This document shows, one piece after another, positions 34,671 to 44,401 of a stretch of 64,000 bases of DNA. The DNA lies in NCBI RefSeq assembly GCF_009864005.1, contig NZ_WEZQ01000006.1, forward strand, positions 1-64,000, written 5' to 3'. The DNA comes from Furfurilactobacillus milii (GTDB taxonomy: Bacteria > Bacillota > Bacilli > Lactobacillales > Lactobacillaceae). Every line of letters begins with the position of its first letter. Position 1 is the first letter of the stretch. Below the pieces are notes generated by a model, which saw nothing but the letters and a program-made list of their open reading frames with translations, was not told the origin of the DNA and searched no databases. Both the position numbers and the translations under genes were made by a program.

Positions 34671-35531
34671 ATGACATTCCAAATTTCACCACAAACACAA
34701 GTGGCTCACGTGACTTTACGTGTTCGTAATCTCGGTACAATGACCGACTTTTATACAAAAATGGTTGGCCTCATAATTTTACAGCAAACGTCAAAAATGG
34801 CCGTGTTAACTATCCCTGGCGACGGGCGTCCCCGACTAACGCTCGAGCAAGGCTACGACACTATTCGCAACTTACACACAACCGGCCTTTATCACACCGC
34901 TTGGGTTCAACCAACACGTCGTGATCTTGCAAATACACTCCAGCACTATCAACAAAATCACGTCCCAGTATTTTTGGCAGCGGACCATCGTTTTAGCCAG
35001 TCCCTGTACGTTTGGGATCCAGAGATGAACGCTGTCGAGGTGTATTACGATTTGCCACAAGCAAGCTGGCTGATTCTGCCAGATGGCCGTATGCCGCAAC
35101 GGACTATTCCATTGGACACCAACGATTTGCTACATGAAGCCAATAATCAATGGCAAGGATTGGCCTCCGGCTCACGCTTAGGTCACATTCATTTACGGGT
35201 AAGCATGCTGCGGCCCAGCACTGATTTTTATCAGCGGGTCTTGGGCTTTGGGCTAAAGGACTGGCTAGTACCCCATGCATCGTTTCTAGCTGCCGATGGT
35301 TATCACCACCACATTGCATTAAACGATTGGCACGGACCTTATCCGAAAATGGCGTCGAATCAAACGGGACTGATGGATTTCACTATTGATGTCGGCGCGC
35401 ATTCTTCTTGGCTGGCTCTAAAGCAACAATTAACGAAACAGCAATGGTTGTTCGACCAAACAGATGGACGAATTCAGTTATTTGACCCGGATCAAAATAG
35501 GCTTAATTTTGTTTATTATGACGCTGGGTAA
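34671..35531 (+). CDS. Two-domain VOC family protein (glyoxalase / ring-cleavage dioxygenase fold)
   Basis: 286 aa with two vicinal-oxygen-chelate modules: residues about 8-125 (AHVTLRVRNLGTMTDFYTKMVGL ... NAVEVYYD) and 170-285 (GHIHLRVS ... NRLNFVYYD). It resembles CatE-type extradiol dioxygenase relatives of Bacillus and lactobacilli. Metal ligands likely include His of AHVTL, His of GLYHTA and Glu of VEVYYD. Substrate unknown. The start ATG 34671 fits the domain start; the frame is open from 34635. Single gene. Confidence 0.85.
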   Translation: MTFQISPQTQVAHVTLRVRNLGTMTDFYTKMVGLIILQQTSKMAVLTIPGDGRPRLTLEQGYDTIRNLHTTGLYHTAWVQPTRRDLANTLQHYQQNHVPVFLAADHRFSQSLYVWDPEMNAVEVYYDLPQASWLILPDGRMPQRTIPLDTNDLLHEANNQWQGLASGSRLGHIHLRVSMLRPSTDFYQRVLGFGLKDWLVPHASFLAADGYHHHIALNDWHGPYPKMASNQTGLMDFTIDVGAHSSWLALKQQLTKQQWLFDQTDGRIQLFDPDQNRLNFVYYDAG

Positions 35532-35545
35532 CAACAAAAACATCG

Positions 35546-35604
35546 AAAAGGGACTACTAATCAAAGTCAACACAACTAGTGTGACAAAGACTGGTAGTCC
35601 CTTT
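35546..35604 (+). terminator. Bidirectional terminator
   Basis: AAAGGGACTAC pairs with GTAGTCCCTTT; it serves the VOC gene and the convergent NAD(P)-binding protein gene. Confidence 0.8.
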
Positions 35605-35672
35605 ATTATGGTGCTTTTTTCAACAGTTGGTAACTAAACGGCTCTACTAACTTAAACGGTAATGCAGAAAAA

Positions 35673-36314
35673 CTAGTACCAGCTTGGCTTAGCACCGTCT
35701 GTATTAGGTTTATTAACGCCTAGAGAAGCACGAATGTGAATCGTTGGGTCCTTAATTAAACTAGTCACAACTGCAGCAATGCTCTTACGAGATACCTCTG
35801 TTCCCTTAAAAGCATCACCCTTGTTCGTCAGTTCGTAATCAACTTCATCCTGATTCTGCAGCCATGCAGGCCGAATAATTGTGTAATCCAAATCCGAGGC
35901 CTCAATCACTTTTGCCGCCGCTGCATAAGTTGGCAAATAACCATCATCTAACATCTGGTGATTCCATTTGCCAAACGCACCAGGAACTTCGTCATAAATA
36001 CCTAGTGTTGAAATCCAAACTAACCGATTAACTTTTGCTTCGTCCATCGACTTTACAACCTGCTGAGCCTGGGTCTCAATATTTGAGCCAGCTAAATTAG
36101 CGTAAACAACATCCTGCCCCTTCATCGCCTGAGCCAGGTCGCTTGTGTTAGCCGCATCCCCTGTAACCACTGTTTCACGTTGTTCATCACTAACCGTAAT
36201 CTTTTCAGGGTGACGCAAAAATAAGGTTAAATCTGCATCCGTTTCGTTCAACAACATGGTCTCAGCTAACTTTGCAATCTTTCCACCTGCACCTAAAATT
36301 AAAACGTGTTGCAT
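35673..36314 (-). CDS. NAD(P)-binding, NmrA/SDR-atypical protein
   Basis: 213 aa. Rossmann motif HVLILGAGGKIAKL at the N-terminus, then VVYANLAGS and WISTLGIYDE. Atypical SDR of the NmrA or quinone-reductase-like group; many have sensory or stress roles. No catalytic YxxxK. AGGAGG upstream. A 19-bp palindrome lies 41 bp before the start, a likely operator. Confidence 0.82.
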   Translation of the reverse strand: MQHVLILGAGGKIAKLAETMLLNETDADLTLFLRHPEKITVSDEQRETVVTGDAANTSDLAQAMKGQDVVYANLAGSNIETQAQQVVKSMDEAKVNRLVWISTLGIYDEVPGAFGKWNHQMLDDGYLPTYAAAAKVIEASDLDYTIIRPAWLQNQDEVDYELTNKGDAFKGTEVSRKSIAAVVTSLIKDPTIHIRASLGVNKPNTDGAKPSWY

Positions 36315-36354
36315 AACGAACCTCCTAAATGGTCATATTATTTTCGATTTCAAT

Positions 36355-36373
36355 TGTAATTATAATAATTACA
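36355..36373. promoter_or_regulatory. Operator-like palindrome
   Basis: TGTAATTAT-A-ATAATTACA, perfect 9-1-9 inverted repeat. The centre does not follow the 7-1-7 Fur/PerR/Zur pattern. An HxlR or MarR type regulator is possible; none is adjacent. Confidence 0.5.
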
Positions 36374-36415
36374 GTTAAAAATTCAACCAAAGGCACTTCA
36401 AGTCCTTTGATAAAA

Positions 36416-36463
36416 AACGTTCCATAATCATTGGGCACAGAGACGCAATAATTGTGGAACGTT
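36416..36463 (-). terminator. Terminator of the UDG-like gene
   Basis: Minus strand: GAACGTTCCACAAT ... ATTATGGAACGTT followed by a T run. Confidence 0.83.
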
Positions 36464-36476
36464 CATCGAATGAAGA

Positions 36477-37091
36477 TTAAAGTAACGTTTTTAACATCTT
36501 TAAATCGTCTTCAACAAGTGTTCGCTTACTTGGAAAACGTCGTACGTATGACGGATGAAACAATGGAAACAGTGAATACGTTCGTGTTCCTGGCTTGAAC
36601 TGATTGATGGCAACATGAAAAGTCAAAATTGGCATTTTCATTAACTCACCATGGACTTGTGTGATCTTCATTTTATTGCCAAGTAGTCGTTGTAAACCAG
36701 TATTTCCTAGTGGAACAAGCAAAGTACCGGATGGCAATGCGGCTAATTCATGATCCAGTAACGGCGCAAACGCCTTTAATTCTGCCTGTGTCGGTTGACG
36801 GTCTCGCTTACGGCCATTAGTTTCGGTAAATGGTCTGGCTCGAATTGCCCCTGTCATATAAATTTCATCTCGGGTTATCCCTAACGATGCCAACCACTTG
36901 TTCAATTCCGTACCGGCTGGTCCCTGAAAGCCATGACTAAGCTCTGCTTCCTTAGCACCAGGCGCTTCACTAACCAGCACTAATTTGGGTGTCAATGACC
37001 CCTCGCCTGGCACAAATCCTTCCAAATGATCATTAGCATCAATTAATTCATGAGCACGCTGAATAAGCGCTGGTGTTAAAAACGTTGCCAT
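36477..37091 (-). CDS. Uracil-DNA-glycosylase-like protein without Fe-S cysteines
   Basis: 204 aa, UDG superfamily close to family 4: LVSEAPGAKEAE for motif A, GFQGPAGTELNKWL, VPLGNTG, and LFHPSY for motif B. Family 4 enzymes bind a 4Fe-4S cluster through Cys before motif A and in KCRP/ACRP-type positions; here those positions read RARP and AFAP, and the protein has no Cys. ATG 37091 has AAGGAG 7 nt upstream and overlaps the helicase stop by a few bases; the two are one operon. It probably excises uracil, but activity without the cluster is untested. Confidence 0.82.
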   Translation of the reverse strand: MATFLTPALIQRAHELIDANDHLEGFVPGEGSLTPKLVLVSEAPGAKEAELSHGFQGPAGTELNKWLASLGITRDEIYMTGAIRARPFTETNGRKRDRQPTQAELKAFAPLLDHELAALPSGTLLVPLGNTGLQRLLGNKMKITQVHGELMKMPILTFHVAINQFKPGTRTYSLFPLFHPSYVRRFPSKRTLVEDDLKMLKTLL

Positions 37092-37092
37092 C

Positions 37093-39471
37093 TTAAGACT
37101 CCTTTGTTTGCGGTAATTTCGCCTGTTTCCAAAATGCATCAATGCAGGCTGAAAGGGCCTGCACGTTATTGACCCCCCGCCAAAATCGCCAATGCGGTGG
37201 GAACAAGTTCGAATAACGTGGCTGACTAAAACGCTGATCCATCAACAGGACAATTCCCTGATCGTGACTACTGCGAATTAATCGACCAGCCGCCTGCAGT
37301 ACATTATTCAACCCAGGAAGTTGGTACGCGTACTCGAAACCGTGACCGTTTGTTCCATCAAAATAATCCCGAATAAGGTCAGTTTCTACATTCAAGCCGG
37401 GCAAACCAACACTTACGATACCCACACCAATCAATCGATCTGCAGGTAAGTCAATTCCTTCAGAAAAAATGCCGCCAAGCACGGCAAACCCAACTAGTGA
37501 CTGAGTAGCATCTGGTTTAAATTTTGCCAAAAAAGCATCTCGATCCTGACTTTGCATCGCCGGTTCCTGCTTGATGACCCGCTCATCTGGGTAGGCCTGC
37601 TGATACGCTCCAACAACGGTCGTCAAATAGCCGTATGATGGGAAGAAAATAAGATAGTTGCCAATCTTGCCAGCAACTAGTGTATGAATACTCGTTAGAA
37701 TCCTTGTCAAGTTGGCGTCCCGCTGACGATATGTCGTTTGGATATAATTCGCTACCAAGATTGCTTGGTGCCGTGGTTCAAACGGCGATGGCAACTGATA
37801 TGTGATCCCGTCTTCGTCAACGCCCAAGACCTGTTGATAATAGCTGAGCGGCGTCACGGTTGCGGAGAATAAGACAGCGCCCCGGCCTAGATGCATTGAT
37901 TGGTTAAGGAATGTACTTGGATCCAGACAAACTAGTCTCACACAGAGACCACGGTTCGTTTGAAATAATCGCGTTCGGTACTCTTCACCATAATTATCGC
38001 TTAACCGAACATAATCTAGGCAGGCAAAATACGCATCTAGTACTTTCTGCAGCTCCTCACTATCTTCTTGTTTTGGCAGCCAGTCAGAAATGAAATCGTT
38101 AAAATGTTGTAATTCCTCGACGAATGAGGTTAGCGGCGGCTGAATAGTAAGATCGTCTGAATGTTCATCGTCCAGCAATGATGACAACGCCTTAAAGGTT
38201 TTAATCAATGCATTAACGTGGCGGTGAAAACCTTTGTCCCCTTTAAACAATGGTTTGAGGTCCTTGATTTCTTGCTCATCAACACTAGTCGAATACATCT
38301 CTCGCGCCCGACTAAGCAAATTATGAACTTCATCAATGAGGAAGAAGTTATCCTCATCAGGTTCACTAAAAAATCGTTGTAAGTATACTAACGGATCAAA
38401 CAGATAATTGTAATCGCAGACAATAACATCACAAAATAAGCTGACATCTAGTGAAAACTCGAATGGATCTAGCGTATGTTTATGTGCATATGACTCAATA
38501 ACGTCACGAGTGATCTGCTGCTCATGTGTCAAAATGTCCATTAAAGCAGGTTTTAACCGATCATAGTACCCCAGCATAAATGGATTATCTGCTGGGGCAA
38601 TGTCGACTTCCTCGGGAAACGTGATGGTCTCTTTGGCAGTTAGCGTAATACTCTTCAGCGAAAGACCTTGGGTAGCCATTAAGGATAAGGCATCTTCTGC
38701 CACACGCCGAGTGCTTTGCTTGGCAGTCAGGTAGAATGTCCGTTGAATGAGCCCTTCCCCCATTGCTTTTATGGTCGGAAACAGCGTCGATATCGTTTTA
38801 CCTGTGCCCGTGGGTGCCTCGACCAACATCTGCTTTTTAAGCATAATGGATTTATAAGTCGCTACGGCCAGCTCATGTTGACCTGTGCGATAAGCCGGAT
38901 ACGGAAACTTTAAGGCCGCAATCGTTTGATCGCGCTGTGTACGCATGTCAGCTCGTAAGATCAACCAAGACTCGTACTCATCGATAAGAGATTGAAAGAA
39001 TTTTTGAGACTCTTCAAACGACCATTCCTGTTCTTGAGTCGTCACCTTATCTTCGTTTGTCTGATAATACGTCAGTTGCAATGTCACATGGTCACGTTGC
39101 TGGTCCTTCATCAGCAGATAACCATAGACTTTGACCTGTCCCCAGTAGAGCGTCAATGTGCTGTCCGGCACATCTTCAAACACTAAATCAGACGTTTTGA
39201 TTTCTTCAATGTGTGCTTGATCACCCACCTCGAAAATACCATCAGCTCGACCATGAATGCTATAACTTTGATCATTCATCGTCACGGTAGTCTTCAGGCC
39301 CACTTCTTTTTGATAATCGGGATGATCTTTAAGCCGTTGTTTTTGCAGTCGACGGTGAATGTTGGCGCCAGCGAGTGCTGTATTGGTACTGGCATCCGTC
39401 TGTGGATTGAGATCACCACTGCGAAGGACAAATTCCACCAGTTCCCGAATGCCTAATTTAATCATCGCCAC
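37093..39471 (-). CDS. XPD/DinG-like DNA helicase with N-terminal PD-(D/E)XK nuclease domain
   Basis: 792 aa. Residues about 1-180 hold a PD-(D/E)XK nuclease (HGRADGIFEVG, IEEIKTS). The superfamily 2 helicase follows: Walker A EAPTGTGKT, DEVH box (FLIDEVHNLL), and C-terminal motifs GIFSEGIDLPADRL and QAAGRLIRS. The family's four Fe-S cysteines between motifs I and II are absent: the loop reads APADNPFMLGYYDRL and TLDPFEFSLD. It probably acts in DNA repair. GTG 39471 (GAGG 8 nt upstream) is chosen over ATG 39465 and the unsupported upstream frame. Operon with the UDG-like gene. Confidence 0.87.
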   Translation of the reverse strand: MAMIKLGIRELVEFVLRSGDLNPQTDASTNTALAGANIHRRLQKQRLKDHPDYQKEVGLKTTVTMNDQSYSIHGRADGIFEVGDQAHIEEIKTSDLVFEDVPDSTLTLYWGQVKVYGYLLMKDQQRDHVTLQLTYYQTNEDKVTTQEQEWSFEESQKFFQSLIDEYESWLILRADMRTQRDQTIAALKFPYPAYRTGQHELAVATYKSIMLKKQMLVEAPTGTGKTISTLFPTIKAMGEGLIQRTFYLTAKQSTRRVAEDALSLMATQGLSLKSITLTAKETITFPEEVDIAPADNPFMLGYYDRLKPALMDILTHEQQITRDVIESYAHKHTLDPFEFSLDVSLFCDVIVCDYNYLFDPLVYLQRFFSEPDEDNFFLIDEVHNLLSRAREMYSTSVDEQEIKDLKPLFKGDKGFHRHVNALIKTFKALSSLLDDEHSDDLTIQPPLTSFVEELQHFNDFISDWLPKQEDSEELQKVLDAYFACLDYVRLSDNYGEEYRTRLFQTNRGLCVRLVCLDPSTFLNQSMHLGRGAVLFSATVTPLSYYQQVLGVDEDGITYQLPSPFEPRHQAILVANYIQTTYRQRDANLTRILTSIHTLVAGKIGNYLIFFPSYGYLTTVVGAYQQAYPDERVIKQEPAMQSQDRDAFLAKFKPDATQSLVGFAVLGGIFSEGIDLPADRLIGVGIVSVGLPGLNVETDLIRDYFDGTNGHGFEYAYQLPGLNNVLQAAGRLIRSSHDQGIVLLMDQRFSQPRYSNLFPPHWRFWRGVNNVQALSACIDAFWKQAKLPQTKES

Positions 39472-39589
39472 GTCACTCACCTCGCTTCTTTTGAAAATGT
39501 CTCCGTCTACTCTATCACAAGGCAAAATTTAATTCAGAAGTTAAACGGCAGTGAATCACGAGTGGCTTTTCATTCTAAATAAACAAAAA

Positions 39590-39617
39590 GAGCCCACTCT
39601 TCATTAGAGTTGGACCC
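39590..39617 (-). terminator. Terminator of the phn-like operon
   Basis: Minus strand: GGGTCCAACTCT-AATGA-AGAGTGGGCTC, then TTTTT. Confidence 0.75.
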
Positions 39618-39723
39618 ATTTGCCGTTATTACCAAATACAAATTTTATCAACACAGCCTTTTGTGAGGGATGGCTGCTGACTTAATACACCTTGTGACGT
39701 CACCTCAGCACTAATAACTGTGC

Positions 39724-40659
39724 TTAGTTTGCGGCGGAAGCTAAAGCATCAATTAAATCAAAGAACTGTGCATTATTTACCGTATCCACTAATCTAATTG
39801 GTCGACCATCAGTGGTCAATATCGTCCGTCCAAGTGATGGCCCGTTTGTAATGACATCCCCGTGAACCAACTTGGTCGTTGTTATTTCCGGGTGGGTTAA
39901 ATAGCAGGTAGCTAAAACGTCCCATAAAAAATACGTTGAATTTGTGACAAAATGTCGTAATTCTGGCACTAATGCATAACTGTTGCCCAGAAAATCAAAA
40001 CCTACTTGTTGACGACGGTGTGCCCAGTGACGTCGAACAGCAGATGTTAGTGGCACATTATTGGTACTTTCCAACCCAACCATGTCAATGTCGATGTTGC
40101 TATCCCACACTGTCTTAACGGCCTCTGCATCCCAAAAGGCGTTCCATTCTGCATGCCCATCAGCTTCTGGCTCTTCAACGTTACCACGTTCAAGAAATGT
40201 ACCACCCATCCAGACCAATCGACTAATTTTATTCGTTAATTCAGGCTGTACCCGAATGACTGTCGCTAAATCTGTCAATGGACCTGTGAATAATAATGTG
40301 ATTGGTTCGGAAGTCTCGCTCAGAATTATCCGTAAATGTTCCGCTGCAGAATCGCCCCGTAACGGTGTTTTAATTGGCTCGTGCTCGTTGAGTAATGGCA
40401 GTGCAGTCATCGAAAAGGTTTCAAGGCGCCAAGGCGTTGGAAATGGATGTTGAGTCCCAGCATCCGAACAAGCCACTTCAATAGTCTGTCCTTTTCCAAA
40501 ACGATCAATAATCTTTTGGGTAGCCGAAGTGGCGGGTTCCACATAACTGTCTGCACCCATTACACCAACGCCAAGTAGTGTTACTTCTGGCATTTGGAGT
40601 AATAAGAACAAGGAAGTTAAATCATCAACACCGCCATCATGATTAAAATAAACTCTCAT
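39724..40659 (-). CDS. Inosine-uridine-type nucleoside hydrolase
   Basis: 311 aa. It hydrolyses the N-glycosidic bond of a nucleoside to base and ribose. The N-terminal calcium-binding motif reads NHDGGVDD (family DTDxGxDD), LFTGPLTDLA and GHAEWNAFWDAEA are conserved, and the C-terminal Asp motif is FLWDVLA. ATG 40659 has AAGGA 9 nt upstream; the frame is open to 40719. It follows the last permease by 19 nt, so it is in the transporter operon, which points to a nucleoside-related substrate for the transporter. Confidence 0.88.
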   Translation of the reverse strand: MRVYFNHDGGVDDLTSLFLLLQMPEVTLLGVGVMGADSYVEPATSATQKIIDRFGKGQTIEVACSDAGTQHPFPTPWRLETFSMTALPLLNEHEPIKTPLRGDSAAEHLRIILSETSEPITLLFTGPLTDLATVIRVQPELTNKISRLVWMGGTFLERGNVEEPEADGHAEWNAFWDAEAVKTVWDSNIDIDMVGLESTNNVPLTSAVRRHWAHRRQQVGFDFLGNSYALVPELRHFVTNSTYFLWDVLATCYLTHPEITTTKLVHGDVITNGPSLGRTILTTDGRPIRLVDTVNNAQFFDLIDALASAAN

Positions 40660-40678
40660 ATCATTTATTCCTTTCCCT

Positions 40679-41485
40679 TTAGCCGAGCTGCTTTCGTAAC
40701 CATCCTGACAAGTAATCAATAATCGTCACTGTGATAATAATGCCAATGAGAATTATGCCGACTCGATTCCAGGAACGCGTCTGAATTGCAAACAATAGTG
40801 GCGTGCCAACACCGCCAGCACCAACCATGCCTAAAATAGTAGCGGAACGAACTGAGATTTCAAATCGATAAAGGCTATATGAAGCAAAGGCAGGCAACAC
40901 TTGCGGTAACATGGCAAATACAAGACCGTTCACAGCATTCCCACCGACACTAACGATGGACTCACCAGGGCCTGCATCAATAGTCTCAATTGATTCAGCA
41001 AATAGTTTCCCTAACATCCCTACCGAATGAACACCAAGTGCTAGCACACCGGCGAATGCACCAGGCCCCACTGCTTTAATGAACATAATTGCCAACACAA
41101 TTTCTGGAAAAGTTCTCACAACCGCTAGCACGATTCGGCCACTCGTAGACAATACTGAAAAGTGATGGCGACGTCGTTTAGCCGCCCAGAAAGCAAACGG
41201 GACACTGATCAGTGCTGAGATAATGGTGCCAACGAAAGCAATGGCCAATGTCTGGAGCATCACACTGACTAAGTCCTCACCGTTCCCTTGATAAACATAA
41301 TGCCAATCAGGATGAATGATGCCCATTAATACAGCCTTGGTAACTGCCCCTGCCGATGATTGGACCTTACTGAAATTGATACCAAAAAGTCCCCACCCAT
41401 AGACAATAACGAGTAGCAATCCCCAAAACCATGATTTCGTCCGATGCCAAACGCCAGCTGACCTATGTTGTATTGAATCCATCAT
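40679..41485 (-). CDS. phnE: PhnE-type ABC permease (second)
   Basis: 268 aa, five or six membrane helices, BPD-type permease. The EAA-like loop is ETIDAGPGESIVSVGGNAV, as in PhnE. Its start overlaps the first permease gene by 4 nt (ATGA), implying translational coupling. With the first permease it would form a heterodimeric channel. Confidence 0.88.
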   Translation of the reverse strand: MMDSIQHRSAGVWHRTKSWFWGLLLVIVYGWGLFGINFSKVQSSAGAVTKAVLMGIIHPDWHYVYQGNGEDLVSVMLQTLAIAFVGTIISALISVPFAFWAAKRRRHHFSVLSTSGRIVLAVVRTFPEIVLAIMFIKAVGPGAFAGVLALGVHSVGMLGKLFAESIETIDAGPGESIVSVGGNAVNGLVFAMLPQVLPAFASYSLYRFEISVRSATILGMVGAGGVGTPLLFAIQTRSWNRVGIILIGIIITVTIIDYLSGWLRKQLG

Positions 41486-42267
41486 TGAAGACGCTCCCTT
41501 GCAAAATTGCTAAGACCATCAATAGCCAAAACCACAATTAAAATTGCTAAAATAATCACTGCAGTTTGGTCATAACGAAATTGTGATAACGATGTTTGTA
41601 ATTGCTGGCCAATACCGCCTGCACCTAAATATCCCAATACGGTCGAGGCTCGAACATTAATTTCAAAGGTATAGAGAATATAGCTAATAAAGCGACTAGA
41701 CACCTGCGGTAAAATGGCAAACACCACCATCGCGCTGCGCTTACCACCGGTTGTCAAAATAGCCTCAAGCGGACCATTATCAATCGTTTCAATACACTCG
41801 TAGAACAATTTCGTGATCATCCCGAAAGAAAAAATCGTCAGTGTTAGCACACCAGCATATGGTCCAATACCAACAATTGCTACAAAAAGCGCCGCAAGTA
41901 ATAAATCTGGCAAGGTGCGGATCATGTTAAAAATAATTCGTACGAAACCTGTGATCCATTTGTTTGTAACGACATTACGAGCTGCAACAATGGCCGCTGG
42001 AATCGCCAAAAGGGTTCCAAGCGTGGTACCAATTAGCGCCATTTGAATGGTTTCCAGCATGGGCTGAACAACAAACGGTGCTGACTTCCAATCTGGATGA
42101 AGCATCTCTTTAAAAAGCGCCAGAAACTGATCAAAATTCTGAATGAGCGCACTAAAATCGAGCTTCAAAAAATTATTGCTGGCAATCAGTAAACCCAATA
42201 AAACAATCAAACTGCCAAAGAAACGAACGTGAAACCGTTGAACAACTGTTTGTTTTGGAAGTTTCAT
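41482..42267 (-). CDS. phnE: PhnE-type ABC permease (first)
   Basis: 261 aa, same fold as its neighbour; EAA-like loop [21 protein letters not shown]. Overlaps phnC by 4 nt and the second permease by 4 nt. Confidence 0.88.
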   Translation of the reverse strand: MKLPKQTVVQRFHVRFFGSLIVLLGLLIASNNFLKLDFSALIQNFDQFLALFKEMLHPDWKSAPFVVQPMLETIQMALIGTTLGTLLAIPAAIVAARNVVTNKWITGFVRIIFNMIRTLPDLLLAALFVAIVGIGPYAGVLTLTIFSFGMITKLFYECIETIDNGPLEAILTTGGKRSAMVVFAILPQVSSRFISYILYTFEINVRASTVLGYLGAGGIGQQLQTSLSQFRYDQTAVIILAILIVVLAIDGLSNFARERLQ

Positions 42268-43046
42268 TGACCTTCACCAACTAACGAATCCCCGTTGTAA
42301 ATATTCGCTAAATCGGCGTCCGTCACATTCTGAATTGGTTCATCATAGACGATCCGTCCTGCACGAAGACCAATGATTCGAGTTGCGTATTCTTTAGCCA
42401 AGGCAACTGAATGTAAATTGGCCACCACGGTTTTACCGAGCTCCTGATTCATGCTTTTAAGATCATTCATGACTAAATGAGCCGTTTTAGGATCTAGAGA
42501 AGCAGTCGGTTCATCTGCCAAAACAATTTTAGGATCTTGAACAAAGGCTCGGGCAACGGCAACCCGTTGTTGCTGACCGCCGGATAATTGATCCACGCGC
42601 TGATACACTTTATCCAATAAATCAACTCTTTCCAATGCTTTATAAGCGCGTTGCTTATCAGCTTCTTTAAAGAGTCCTAGACTACTTTGCCACGTTGGAT
42701 AATAGCCCAACCGGCCAGCTAAAACATTACGAAGCACCGTTGACTGCTTAACCAAATTAAAATTTTGAAAAATCATTGCCACATCACGGCGCAACTGACG
42801 CAATTTTCTTCCTTTTGCTCCAGTAATCGACTGACCATCAATTAACACACGCCCTTCTGTCACTTGATGCAGACGGTTAAGACTTCTCATCAGCGTGCTC
42901 TTACCAGCACCCGAAAGTCCCACAATAACAACAAACTCACCGGGCTTAACTTGTAGATTAATATCGGCCAGCCCGCTTGTGCCATTGTCATAAATTTTAG
43001 AAACATGTTGCACGTCAATTACCGGTTTCAATTCCGGTTTAGTCAT
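42264..43046 (-). CDS. phnC: PhnC-type ABC ATPase
   Basis: 260 aa. Walker A GLSGAGKS, signature [14 protein letters not shown], Walker [13 protein letters not shown], and switch His in ANLHSVALA. It is the closest to PhnC of phosphonate transporters. AGAGGT precedes the ATG. A hairpin-terminator lies between it and phnD, which would lower expression of the membrane parts relative to the binding protein. Confidence 0.9.
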   Translation of the reverse strand: MTKPELKPVIDVQHVSKIYDNGTSGLADINLQVKPGEFVVIVGLSGAGKSTLMRSLNRLHQVTEGRVLIDGQSITGAKGRKLRQLRRDVAMIFQNFNLVKQSTVLRNVLAGRLGYYPTWQSSLGLFKEADKQRAYKALERVDLLDKVYQRVDQLSGGQQQRVAVARAFVQDPKIVLADEPTASLDPKTAHLVMNDLKSMNQELGKTVVANLHSVALAKEYATRIIGLRAGRIVYDEPIQNVTDADLANIYNGDSLVGEGQ

Positions 43047-43068
43047 AAATATTTACCTCTTCACAAAA

Positions 43069-43102
43069 ATAAGGTGAGCGAAGCTAGCCCCGTTCACCTT
43101 AT
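43069..43102 (-). terminator. Intra-operon terminator between phnD and phnC
   Basis: ATAAGGTGA and TCACCTTAT form the stem; on the minus strand TTTTTG follows, 22 nt before phnC. A partial terminator that adjusts the ratio of binding protein to ATPase is typical of such operons. Confidence 0.75.
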
Positions 43103-43117
43103 GATTCGAACTACATC

Positions 43118-44053
43118 TTATTCAGCATCTTTAACTTGTTTGTCGTACTTGCGAATAATATTAAAGGTACTGTCCTTGGCTGGTGCATAACCTTCATGGC
43201 TGTACACCGACTTAATGATTTTGCGACCTTCCTTAGACTTACCAATCTTGATAAAGGCACGAGAAATCTTTTTTTGCCATTTAGGACTCATATCGCCACG
43301 AACGGAAATCGTGTCATTAGGAATTTTGTTTGTCAGGTAGAGTGGTTTAGTGGTCTGGAAAACATCCTTAACATCTTTTTGAACAATCTGCCGTGCGTCG
43401 GCAAAGACAAAGGCCGCATCTGTGTTCCCGTTAACCACCGACATCACACCTTGGTCATGTCCTGTGACAGTGACAGTTTTGATATTGTCTTTCTTAATGT
43501 TGACACCGTGCTTGGCCAGCTCTGCCACTGGAAAGATATAACCAGCAGTTGACGTTGTGTCCTGTACGGCAATCTTCTTACCCTTTAAATCCTTCAACGA
43601 CTTAATACCACTATTCTTTTTAACCAAAATCATTGAACGATAATAGTTAACCAACTTTTTATTGTTCTTGCCACTTGGTTCATCTACGCCATAGCGCAGT
43701 GCTTGCAGAAGCACTTTTGCATGATTCATCTTGTGAGCCTGAACGTATCCATCAGGTGGTAAAAAGCCAACGTCAACCTTCTTTGATCCCATTGCTTCAA
43801 CAATCGTATTGTAGTTAGTCGAAACACTAACCTTCACCGGTACATGAAGTTGTTTTTGAAGTAAACCTTCCAATGGTTTGGCCTTAGCCTCAATGGAGCT
43901 AGCGTTTGAAGATGGTACAAACTGAACGGTCAAAGATTTAGGTGTGTATGTAGATTTAGCCGATGCAGTGCCTGGATGTCCGAAAGTCATTAACGTGGCG
44001 GCAGCTAGCGTACTGGTCAAACCAATCAACAATCGTTTTAAATTACGATGCAT
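43118..44053 (-). CDS. phnD: PhnD-type substrate-binding protein
   Basis: 311 aa. Signal peptide residues 1-32 with cleavage after TASA; there is no lipobox Cys, unusual for a Gram-positive binding protein. The mature part is PhnD/transferrin-like type II: LTVQFVPSSNAS, VDVGFLPPDGYVQA, KKIAVQDTTSTAGYIFP, GNTDAAFVFAD. Family ligands are phosphonates or phosphorylated small molecules. No C-P lyase or phosphonatase gene is in the window. First gene of the operon phnD-phnC-phnE-phnE-nucleoside hydrolase. Confidence 0.87.
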   Translation of the reverse strand: MHRNLKRLLIGLTSTLAAATLMTFGHPGTASAKSTYTPKSLTVQFVPSSNASSIEAKAKPLEGLLQKQLHVPVKVSVSTNYNTIVEAMGSKKVDVGFLPPDGYVQAHKMNHAKVLLQALRYGVDEPSGKNNKKLVNYYRSMILVKKNSGIKSLKDLKGKKIAVQDTTSTAGYIFPVAELAKHGVNIKKDNIKTVTVTGHDQGVMSVVNGNTDAAFVFADARQIVQKDVKDVFQTTKPLYLTNKIPNDTISVRGDMSPKWQKKISRAFIKIGKSKEGRKIIKSVYSHEGYAPAKDSTFNIIRKYDKQVKDAE

Positions 44054-44401
44054 TCGTGTGAATCCCCCTCACAAAATTTGGTGTTTAAGTACACGAGTTA
44101 TTGTAAACGACATTTTCATAACATTTCAACGTAATTCACGAACTTCTAATGTATAAATAGTGTAATAGTTTGTGTTTAATACTAAATTGTTATTTTTATA
44201 TTCTGTAAAAGGTTTTATTTCCCATTTTAACGAACTTTCTTATTCTGCTTTTCATTGATACAGACAAAGACTCATAAATATTAGTTGTTAAAGTTTACTT
44301 AGAAAAACGAACCATTTACGTAAAGCTTTGATTTTTTTCAATTATTCAATCTCGTCATGCAGTATGATATGAAACGATGCTTTTATGAAGGGGAGAACAT
44401 T
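44054..44401. other. Divergent intergenic region phnD / GH20
   Basis: About 350 bp, very A+T-rich, containing promoters of both divergent units by position. Two partial PurBox-like strings (TTTTAACGAACTTT near 44226, AAAAACGAACCATT near 44302) were seen but each has two mismatches to consensus. Nothing else supported. Confidence 0.3.

Noticed and set aside
44226-44315. PurBox-like strings between phnD and the GH20 gene
   Set aside because: Each has two mismatches to the consensus and their spacing and orientation do not fit known PurR pairs.
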